Source of the DNA: Verrucomicrobia subdivision 6 bacterium
GTDB lineage: Bacteria; Verrucomicrobiota; Verrucomicrobiia; Methylacidiphilales; Verrucolacustridaceae
Reading direction: 5' to 3'
Length of the DNA stretch: 13,466 bases
NCBI GenBank assembly: GCA_945866245.1
Contig: CAMBGW010000018.1
Location: 1 to 13,466 of the forward strand
The position numbers and the translations under genes were made by a program. The notes under the pieces were generated by a model. That model worked only from the letters and a program-made list of their open reading frames with translations. It was not told the origin of the DNA and made no database searches. This document shows positions 1 through 6,302 of the stretch, one piece after another (the first letter of the stretch is position 1; each line of letters begins with the position of its first letter).

Positions 1-1673
1 GGGGAGGTGAAGTGGGTGTAGTGGGATTTGGCCAAGCCGAAATGTCCGAGACTTTTGGGAGAGTAGACGGCCCGTTTGAGGGAGCGAAGAAGACCGATCT
101 TAAGGGCGTAGCCATCGGGACGACCGGGCAGAATTTTTAGGATTTTCTGAATTTCGCCCCGCTGGGTCAGGTCGCCCGCTTTGATGCCGTGGGCGATGAG
201 AAGTTCCCGATATTCGACTAAGCGGGATTCGTCGGGTGTTTCGTGAATTCGATAAAGGGCGGGGCGTTTTTCGTGGTTGAGGTGGCGGGCGACCGATTCG
301 TTGGCGAGGAGCATGAACTCCTCGATCAGCTGGTGGGATTCGTCGGAAGACTCTTTTTCGATCCGGTTGGGTTTTCCCTGGGGATCGAGGAGGATACGAA
401 GTTCGGGGAAATCGAGGTCGAGGGAGCCTTGGGCAAAGCGTTGCCTGCGAAGGGAGGAGGCAAAGTGCCAAGCGCGTTGGAGAAAGCGGTCGAGATCGTC
501 TTGAGCGGGGCGACGAAGGCGAAGAAGAGCCTCGGCGTAGGTCAGGCGGTGGCGGGAGTAGATAACGGAGCGGGTGAAGCGGGTGGCGCCGGGCTTGCCT
601 TCAGCATTCAAACGGATGAAGGCTGAGTAGGTGAGGCGTTGTTCGTTGGGGCGGAGGGAGCAGAGGCCGTCAGAAAGGCGGGGCGGGAGCATGGGGATGA
701 CCCCGTTGACGAGGTAAACGCTGTTGGCGCGTTTTCGGGCTTCGTGATCTAGTTCGGACCCAGGTTTGACGTAGTGGGAGACGTCGGCGATGTGAACGCC
801 GACTTCGACGTGGCCTTGGGGAAGTTCGCGGAGAGAGATGGCATCATCGAAATCGCGGGCGGTATCGGGATCGATAGTGATAATGAAGTCGCCGCGGAGA
901 TCTTCTCGGCCGACGGGGCGGTCGGGGAGTTCAACGGGGGGGAAGGATTCGGCTTCGGCGAGGGCCTCGGGGGGAAAGGAGTGGGGAAGATTAAATTTGC
1001 GAATGATGGAGAGGATATCGATGCCGGGGTCGGTGGCGCGGCCGAGGCGTTCGACGAGGATGCCTTCGGGGTTGGTTTGGCGATCTTTCCAGTCGATCAG
1101 TTTGGCAACGACCTTGTCGCCGGGTTCGGCTTGAGGAGAGCCTTCCGTGCCGGGGGCAGGGATGTAAAGGTTGTGGAGGAGGCGGGGGTCGTCGGGAATG
1201 ACGATAAAGAAGCGGGCGGTTTTTTGGAGAGTGCCGACGATCATGGCGGCGCGGCGTTCGAGGATGCGAAGGATGCGGCCGCGGAGGCGATCGGGTTCGG
1301 AAGGACGGCGACCGCGGGCGGGACCGGCACGGCGATCGATGCGGGCGACGACAAGATCGCCGTGGAGGGCGGTGCCGGTGTCTTCGGATGCGATGTGGAG
1401 ATCGGGGGATCCGTCGGGTGGAATGACAAAGGCGAAGCCTTTGGCGTGGAATTGGATGGTGCCGGTGACGAGATCGGCATCGCCTGCGGCGATGTAGTGG
1501 GTGTGGCGGACGCGGGCGACGCGGCCCTCTTTTTCGAGGGAGAGAAGGGTGCGGGTGACGGCGGCGAGGGGAACGCGGAGGCGTTTGGCGAGGGTGGGGG
1601 GATCGAGTGGGGTAGCTTTTTTGCCTTGGAGGAGGGCAAGAAGGCGGTCGGGTAAGTGGCTGGCGGCGGGCAT
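1..1673 (-). CDS. rnr: Ribonuclease R, 5' part (3' end beyond window)
   Basis: Processive 3'-to-5' exoribonuclease that degrades structured RNA in the cytoplasm. The minus-strand frame opens at ATG 1673-1671 and stays open for 557 codons to the left edge. Residues 1-60 look like the N-terminal winged helix, and about 65-215 like two cold-shock RNA-binding domains. The RNB catalytic domain starts near 255. The motif TIDPDTARDFDDAIS carries the metal-binding aspartates D268, D274, D276 and D277, equivalent to E. coli RNase R D272, D278, D280 and D281. RNB signatures VIPMLPPRLSDGLCSL (325-340), SLDLDFPE (417-424) and YRIHE (474-478) follow. The frame leaves the window inside the conserved YTHFTS motif, so the end of RNB and the S1 domain are missing. 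No Shine-Dalgarno precedes the start, and an in-frame upstream start is not available. It is transcribed divergently from glgA. Codons end mostly in C, unlike the plus-strand genes, which fits strand composition rather than transfer. RNase II is less likely given the long N-terminal region. Confidence 0.95.
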   Translation of the reverse strand, partial: MPAASHLPDRLLALLQGKKATPLDPPTLAKRLRVPLAAVTRTLLSLEKEGRVARVRHTHYIAAGDADLVTGTIQFHAKGFAFVIPPDGSPDLHIASEDTGTALHGDLVVARIDRRAGPARGRRPSEPDRLRGRILRILERRAAMIVGTLQKTARFFIVIPDDPRLLHNLYIPAPGTEGSPQAEPGDKVVAKLIDWKDRQTNPEGILVERLGRATDPGIDILSIIRKFNLPHSFPPEALAEAESFPPVELPDRPVGREDLRGDFIITIDPDTARDFDDAISLRELPQGHVEVGVHIADVSHYVKPGSELDHEARKRANSVYLVNGVIPMLPPRLSDGLCSLRPNEQRLTYSAFIRLNAEGKPGATRFTRSVIYSRHRLTYAEALLRLRRPAQDDLDRFLQRAWHFASSLRRQRFAQGSLDLDFPELRILLDPQGKPNRIEKESSDESHQLIEEFMLLANESVARHLNHEKRPALYRIHETPDESRLVEYRELLIAHGIKAGDLTQRGEIQKILKILPGRPDGYALKIGLLRSLKRAVYSPKSLGHFGLAKSHYTHFTS

Positions 1674-1704
1674 AGATTTCAGCTCATAATGGTACCTAAA
1701 TTGT
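1674..1704. promoter_or_regulatory. Short divergent rnr/glgA intergenic region
   Basis: Only 31 bases separate the start codons of the divergent genes rnr and glgA, so both promoters must be compressed here or reach into the coding sequences. The stretch is AT-rich compared with its surroundings. A plus-strand CATAAT at 1685-1690 could be a -10 element for glgA, giving a very short leader. On the minus strand TACAAT (plus positions 1700-1705) could be a -10 for rnr. I find no convincing -35 box for either. The promoter assignment is inference. Confidence 0.3.
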
Positions 1705-3141
1705 ATGAATATACTATTCGTCGCGGCGGAGTTAGCGCCCCATGCCAAGGTGGGGGGATTGGCGGATGTGATGGCGGCGTTGCCCCAGGCGCTGGTGGAG
1801 GCGGGTCACGGGGTGAGTTTGGTGGTGCCGTTGCATCGGGGGTTGAAGAGGTCGGGGGAGTTTCGGCGAACGGAGAGGGAGGTGGAGGTTTTGAGGGGGA
1901 TGCGGGCGAGGATTTGGGAGGGGGAGAGGGGTGGAGTGGCGTTGTTTGGGTTGGAGAGAGATGAGTATTTTGATCGGGAGCAGTTGTATGGGGAGGGAGG
2001 AGTGGATTATGCAGATAGTTTGGAGAGGTTTTCCTTTTTGGCGCGTGGGGCGGTGGAGTTGGCGCGGTATCTGGAGCCGACACCGGAGGTGATTCAGGTG
2101 AACGATTGGCATGTGGGATTAGTGCCGGCGTATGTCAAGGCTTTGGGGTTACCGATGAAGACCGTGTGTACGGTGCACAACTTAGGTTATCAGGGGGAGT
2201 TTGGGGCGGAGGATTTTGCGAAGATGGAGTTGCCTGAGGGGGTATTTCGGCCGGAGGGTTTGGAGTTTTATGGAAAGGTGAATTTATTGAAGGGGGCGAT
2301 TTTGATGGCGGATGCGGTGACAACGGTCAGCCCGAGTTATTCTCGGGAAATTCAGGAGAAGGAGAGAGGGCACGGGTTGCACGAGGTTTTGCGTGAACAG
2401 AGAGGAAAGCTGACGGGGATCTTGAACGGGATCGACATGGTGGGGTGGAATCCGTCGACGGATGGGGCTTTGAAAAAGGGATTTGGGGTGAAGTCGATGA
2501 CGGGGCGGGTGGAGTGTCGGACAGCGTTGGAGAGGGAGATGGGGTTGGAGGCGGCGAACGGGCGACCCATTTTTGGAATGGTGACGAGAATGGCGTGGGA
2601 GAAGGGGGTGGATTTGGTGTGGGCTGGGGTCGAAGGGTTGGTGAAGCAGGGGGGGCGGTTGGTGGTTTTGGGGGCGGGGGATCCTGTGTTGGAGGAGGAG
2701 GGGAGAAGGTTGGCGGAGCGGTATCCAAAAAAGGTAGCCGTGCGGGTGGGGTATGATGAGGGGTTAGCGCGGCGGATTTTTGGCGGGGCGGATTTTTTCC
2801 TGATGCCATCGCGAAGTGAGCCGTGCGGGCTGACCCAGATGTATGCGATGCGTTATGGGGCGATCCCTGTGGTAGGAGAGGTGGGTGGGTTGCGAGATAC
2901 GGTGAGGGAGTGGGACGGGAAAAAGAGAGTGGGGACGGGGGTGCGGTTCGTGCCGACGCCGGAGGGGTTGGCGGGGGGGCTGGATCGAGCCTTGGCGATT
3001 TGGAATGAACCCGCGATGATGAATGAGGTTCGTCGAAACGGGATGACTGAGGATTGGAGTTGGGGGGCGGCTGTGCCGGCCTACGAAAAAGTCTACCGTT
3101 CTTTGATCAACCCCAAGGGAGAAACACGATGCCAGAATTAA
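1705..3141 (+). CDS. glgA: Glycogen synthase (GT5)
   Basis: Transfers glucose from ADP-glucose (or UDP-glucose in some lineages) to the non-reducing end of an alpha-1,4-glucan in the cytoplasm. The 478-residue length matches bacterial GlgA. It has the two-domain GT-B layout. N-terminal KVGGLADV (residues 15-22) is the sugar-nucleotide loop of the family, with K15. NDWHVGLVP (133-141), HNLGYQG (158-164) and LNGID (240-244) are GT5 signatures. In the C-terminal domain, TRMAWEKGVDL (294-304) carries the expected Arg and Lys, and PSRSEPCGLTQMYAMRYG (368-385) carries the conserved acceptor-site Glu (E372). The ATG at 1705 places the first beta strand (MNILFVAAEL) at the very N-terminus as in homologues. 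No Shine-Dalgarno is visible, so translation may be leaderless or nearly so. It is the first gene of a tight run: its last 13 bases overlap the start of galT. Substrate preference cannot be read from the sequence. Confidence 0.95.
   Translation: MNILFVAAELAPHAKVGGLADVMAALPQALVEAGHGVSLVVPLHRGLKRSGEFRRTEREVEVLRGMRARIWEGERGGVALFGLERDEYFDREQLYGEGGVDYADSLERFSFLARGAVELARYLEPTPEVIQVNDWHVGLVPAYVKALGLPMKTVCTVHNLGYQGEFGAEDFAKMELPEGVFRPEGLEFYGKVNLLKGAILMADAVTTVSPSYSREIQEKERGHGLHEVLREQRGKLTGILNGIDMVGWNPSTDGALKKGFGVKSMTGRVECRTALEREMGLEAANGRPIFGMVTRMAWEKGVDLVWAGVEGLVKQGGRLVVLGAGDPVLEEEGRRLAERYPKKVAVRVGYDEGLARRIFGGADFFLMPSRSEPCGLTQMYAMRYGAIPVVGEVGGLRDTVREWDGKKRVGTGVRFVPTPEGLAGGLDRALAIWNEPAMMNEVRRNGMTEDWSWGAAVPAYEKVYRSLINPKGETRCQN
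3115..3121 (+). promoter_or_regulatory. Ribosome binding site fixing the galT start
   Basis: AAGGGAG lies inside the end of glgA, 7 bases before ATG 3129. It supports 3129 as the galT start over an in-frame ATG at 3054, whose extra 25 residues do not look like GalT. Confidence 0.65.
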
Positions 3142-4160
3142 GAAAAGATCCAGTGGTGGGACGATGGGTGGTTTTCAGTCCGGAGCGGCAGATCCGGCCG
3201 GAACGGTATAAGTGCGAGGAGCTGCTGCCGACCAGGCCGGAGGACAACCCGTTTTTGGAGGGACACGAGGCGTATACCCCTGCGGAGTTGTATGCGATCC
3301 GTCCAGGAGGTGGGGCGGCGAACGGACCGGGGTGGCAGTTGCGGGTGGTTTCGAATCGTTATCCGGCGTTGCGGGTGGAGGGGGAGTTAGAAAAAGAGGC
3401 GGTGGGATTTTATGATCGGATGAATGGGATTGGGGCGCATGAGGTGATTGTGGAGACGCCGCATCCAAAATTAGTTTTGGAAAAGCAGAACTTGGCAGGC
3501 GTGGCACGGGTTTTTGAGTCATGTCGGGCACGAATTTTGGATCTGTCGCGAGACCAGCGATTACACTATGCGCTGGTCTTTAAGAATCACGGGGCGATGG
3601 CCGGTGCGACGATGCCTCATCCGCACACCCAGCTGATTGCCATGCCGGTGACGCCGATTGTTTTAAAGGAAAAACTAGCGGCGGGGCGGGAGTACTACGT
3701 GGAAAAAGATCGGAGTTTATTTGGAGATATTCTTCAGGCGGAGCGGAAGGTGGGGGATCGGGTAGTTTTTGAAAATGATGGATTTACCGTCTTCTGCCCT
3801 TTTGCCAGCCGGTTTCCGTTTGAAACTTGTATTATGCCAAGGCAGCAGGCGGCAGATTTTCAGAGTTCGAAGGACGAGGTGCTGGTCCAGCTCGCGGAGG
3901 CGGTGCAGCGGGTGTTGCAGGCCTATGCGGCGGCACTGAATCAGCCCTCCTACAATTTGATCCTGCACAATGCACCGTTTCGGCGGAGTCGGCAGCCGAA
4001 CGCGTGGACGACGATCGATGCGGATTTTCGTTGGCATGTGGAAATTTTGCCTCGATTGACGGGAGTGGCCGGATTTGAGTTTGGGACTGGGTTTTACATC
4101 AACCCCACTCTGCCTGAGGAGGCTGCGGGGATCTTGCGGGAGGCGTTGACTCGTGGCTGA
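3129..4160 (+). CDS. galT: Galactose-1-phosphate uridylyltransferase family (HIT superfamily)
   Basis: Family role: exchange of nucleotidyl groups between UDP-glucose and galactose-1-phosphate through a covalent uridylyl-histidine. Starting at ATG 3129 the protein has 343 residues, normal for GalT, and begins with the typical ELRKDPVVGRWVVFSPER (3-20). HPHTQ at 164-168 is the active site, with H166 the expected nucleophile. FKNHGAMAGA (151-160) precedes it. The C-terminus has WHVEILPRLTGVAGFEFGTG (302-321), characteristic of the bacterial class. Unusually, the usual CPFC zinc motif is NPFL at 40-43, so both zinc-ligand cysteines are missing, while the candidate histidine ligands H112 and H164 remain. 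It overlaps glgA by 13 bases and the following GH57 gene by 8, so it is probably translated in coupling with them. No galK or galE is in the window. In a glycogen cluster it may act on glucose-1-phosphate and ADP- or UDP-glucose rather than galactose; this is inference. Confidence 0.88.
   Translation: MPELRKDPVVGRWVVFSPERQIRPERYKCEELLPTRPEDNPFLEGHEAYTPAELYAIRPGGGAANGPGWQLRVVSNRYPALRVEGELEKEAVGFYDRMNGIGAHEVIVETPHPKLVLEKQNLAGVARVFESCRARILDLSRDQRLHYALVFKNHGAMAGATMPHPHTQLIAMPVTPIVLKEKLAAGREYYVEKDRSLFGDILQAERKVGDRVVFENDGFTVFCPFASRFPFETCIMPRQQAADFQSSKDEVLVQLAEAVQRVLQAYAAALNQPSYNLILHNAPFRRSRQPNAWTTIDADFRWHVEILPRLTGVAGFEFGTGFYINPTLPEEAAGILREALTRG
4137..4143 (+). promoter_or_regulatory. Ribosome binding site for the GTG-started GH57 gene
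   Basis: CGGGAGG lies within the end of galT, 9 bases before GTG 4153. It supports GTG as the start. This start puts the first GH57 motif (HFHQP) at residues 9-13, as in the family. Confidence 0.55.
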
Positions 4161-6294
4161 TGTCGCCCTGCTCTGGCACTTTCATCAACCTTCTTACGTG
4201 GACGCCGCGACGGGGGAGGTGGCGATGTCGTGGGTGCGGCTGCATACGGTGCGAGGATATGCGGACATGGCGGAAATGGCCCGGAGGCATCCTGGGGTAA
4301 AGTTGAACTTTAATTTAACGCCCGTTTTGGTGCAGCAGATTGAGGAGTTGGCCGAGAGGAGAGTGAAGGATCGGTGGGCGGAGTTGGGGTTGAAGCGTGC
4401 GGACAGCCTGACGCAGGAGGAGAAGCAGCAGTTACTGGAGCACTTCTTTAAGGTGAACTGGGTGACCTGTGTGGATCCGTATCCGAGGTATCGGCAGTTG
4501 TTGGATTTGCGGGGAAGGAGAGCTGGGGCGGGGCAGTCGGAGCAGAATATGCGAAGATTTCGGGAGAAAGATTTTCGCGATTTACAGGTGTGGTTCAACT
4601 TGAGCTGGTGTGGATTTGCGGCCAGGAAAAGGTATCCCGAGCTAGGAAAGCTGATTGAGAAGGGGCGAGATTTTACCGAAGAGGAGAAGCAGAGGGTGAT
4701 GGAGATTCATCAGGAGATGTTGCGAGGAATTTTGGGTGAGTATCGGGCGTTAGCTGATTCGGGGCAGGTGGAGCTAACGACTACACCATTTTACCATCCG
4801 ATTTTGCCACTGCTGGTTGACACGGATGTGGCGAAGCGGGCGATGCCGGGTGTACGGTTGCCGGAGCGCTTGCGGGCACCCGAGGATGCGTTGGCTCAAT
4901 TAGAAAAGGCGCAAGCGGCGCATCAACGGGTCTTTGGGCGGAAGGCGCGGGGGTTATGGCCATCGGAGGGCTCGGTAAGTCCGGAGGTGATTCCGCTGAT
5001 GGTGCGGGCGGGATTTGAGTATTTTTGCACGGATGAGATGGTCTTGTTTCGTGGGTTAGAGGCGCAGGGGTGGAAGGGGCAGCACACAGAGCTTTTCCAA
5101 GCTTGGCGTGTGGAGGAAGAAGGGGTGGCGATGAAGGTGCTTTTTCGGGAGCGACCTCTATCCGATTACATCGGTTTCACAGCATCTCGGACGGAGGCCA
5201 AGGTGGCGGCGGAGCATTTGCGAATTCATTTAGAAAATATTGCGCAGGTGATGCCGAAGGATGGAGTGGTGCTTTTAGCCTTGGATGGAGAGAACGCGTG
5301 GGAAGCGTTTCCGGACAGTGGAGAATCTTTCTTGGAAGAGTTTTATCAGCGGCTGGAAAAAACGAAGGGGTTGAGCTCGACTCTGTTGGGGACGTATCTG
5401 GATACGAAAGAGGGAAAGCCGTTAGGGCGTTTGCACTCGGGATCTTGGATTGGGGGAAACTTTGATATTTGGATTGGGGATGCGGAGGAGAATCAGGGAT
5501 GGAGTTGGATTCAGAGGACGCGTGAGTTTCTTTTGAAGGAGCAAAAGAGAGGGGCGGCGAAGCCAGAGGTGATGGCGGCGGCTTGGGAGGATCTCTATGC
5601 GGCGCAGGGGAGTGACTGGTTCTGGTGGTACGGGCCGGATTTTCAAACGGACAGCGATATGATTTTCGATGCGTTGTTTCGGGGGCGTTTGCAGAATGTG
5701 TATCGCAGGTTAGGGGTGACGCCACCTCCGGGATTGAGTGTACCGATCTGTGGGGCGGAGATGCAGTTGGGAACGCCGCCGGTCCGGGAGATTGAGCCGA
5801 GGTTGAGTGGGACGCCGAGTTATTTAGACTGGTCGGGCTCGGGTCGGTATGAAGCTTGGAGGGATCAGGGAGCGATGGCGCAGGGGGATCGGCGGGTACG
5901 AACGATTCATTACGGTTTTGGGGAGACAGATTTTTATTTTCGTTTGGAGGGAAAGGATGGGCTGGGGGATGAGGTGGTCTTGGACTTTCATGAACCGGCG
6001 GCTGTGCGGGTGAGGCTGCGGCAGGGTGAGGGGGGGTGGGTCGGGCAGGTGGAAAAGTCGGTTGACGGACTAGAGTATGCTCCGGTGAAAAGCAGTGTGG
6101 AGGTGGCTCATGGGGCGGGGGTGCAGGGGAAGGTGCCGTTTGATTCGTTGGGGTGGGGACGGGAGGGGGCGGAGGTGAGTTTTCTGGTTCGGGTCATACG
6201 CGGGGGAGTGGAGGTGGAGCGGTATCCTGAGAGGGGGCTGATCGAATTTCGTGGGCCGATGCGTGCTTTGGATATGAAAAACTGGTATATTTAA
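4153..6294 (+). CDS. GH57 alpha-amylase / amylopullulanase-type glycoside hydrolase
   Basis: Cytoplasmic retaining alpha-glucan hydrolase or transglycosylase (no signal peptide). The 713-residue protein shows all five GH57 motifs in order: HFHQP (9-13); TTTPFYHPILP (209-219); WPSEGS (269-274) with the predicted nucleophile E272; LALDGENAWE (375-384) with the predicted acid/base D378; and SGSWIGGNFDIWIG (429-442). GSDWFWWYG (486-494) follows, and a C-terminal beta-rich part runs from about 550 to the end. Nothing suggests truncation. The start is GTG 4153, overlapping galT by 8 bases. An identical-direction GH57 gene of another subfamily follows after 8 bases. The likely job is trimming, debranching or remodelling the glucan made by GlgA. 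Exact specificity (alpha-1,4, alpha-1,6 or branching) cannot be told by eye. Two G-quadruplex-prone runs lie in its 3' part. Confidence 0.92.
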   Translation: MADVALLWHFHQPSYVDAATGEVAMSWVRLHTVRGYADMAEMARRHPGVKLNFNLTPVLVQQIEELAERRVKDRWAELGLKRADSLTQEEKQQLLEHFFKVNWVTCVDPYPRYRQLLDLRGRRAGAGQSEQNMRRFREKDFRDLQVWFNLSWCGFAARKRYPELGKLIEKGRDFTEEEKQRVMEIHQEMLRGILGEYRALADSGQVELTTTPFYHPILPLLVDTDVAKRAMPGVRLPERLRAPEDALAQLEKAQAAHQRVFGRKARGLWPSEGSVSPEVIPLMVRAGFEYFCTDEMVLFRGLEAQGWKGQHTELFQAWRVEEEGVAMKVLFRERPLSDYIGFTASRTEAKVAAEHLRIHLENIAQVMPKDGVVLLALDGENAWEAFPDSGESFLEEFYQRLEKTKGLSSTLLGTYLDTKEGKPLGRLHSGSWIGGNFDIWIGDAEENQGWSWIQRTREFLLKEQKRGAAKPEVMAAAWEDLYAAQGSDWFWWYGPDFQTDSDMIFDALFRGRLQNVYRRLGVTPPPGLSVPICGAEMQLGTPPVREIEPRLSGTPSYLDWSGSGRYEAWRDQGAMAQGDRRVRTIHYGFGETDFYFRLEGKDGLGDEVVLDFHEPAAVRVRLRQGEGGWVGQVEKSVDGLEYAPVKSSVEVAHGAGVQGKVPFDSLGWGREGAEVSFLVRVIRGGVEVERYPERGLIEFRGPMRALDMKNWYI
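6024..6045 (+). other. G-quadruplex-prone run in the GH57 gene
   Basis: Four G-runs of at least three (6024-6026, 6030-6036, 6038-6040, 6043-6045) are separated by loops of 3, 1 and 2 bases. They lie on the coding strand and so also in the mRNA. The pattern is seen directly; folding is not shown. Confidence 0.4.
6150..6169 (+). other. Short-loop G-quadruplex-prone run in the GH57 gene
   Basis: Runs of 4, 4, 3 and 5 G are separated by loops of 1, 2 and 1 bases, which is the most stable type of canonical pattern. It encodes part of the C-terminal beta domain. It may simply follow from the G-rich strand. Confidence 0.45.
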
Positions 6295-6302
6295 ATACAC
6301 CC

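Noticed and set aside
774..1655. Long plus-strand open frame of 293 codons, rich in Gly, Ala, Asp and Glu.
   Set aside because: It is antisense to the well-supported RNase R frame, has biased low-complexity composition and no recognisable motif. It is open because the strand lacks stop-forming bases.
1..1673. Transfer of rnr from another genome because its codon use differs from its neighbours.
   Set aside because: The difference is the expected complement of the plus-strand G excess that also runs through rnr, so no foreign origin is needed.
1679..2809. Several minus-strand proline-rich frames opposite glgA.
   Set aside because: They are shadows of glgA with the same composition signature and no domain.
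3054..3128. N-terminal extension of GalT by 25 residues from ATG 3054.
   Set aside because: The extension does not look like GalT, while ATG 3129 has a good ribosome binding site and starts at the family's usual N-terminus.
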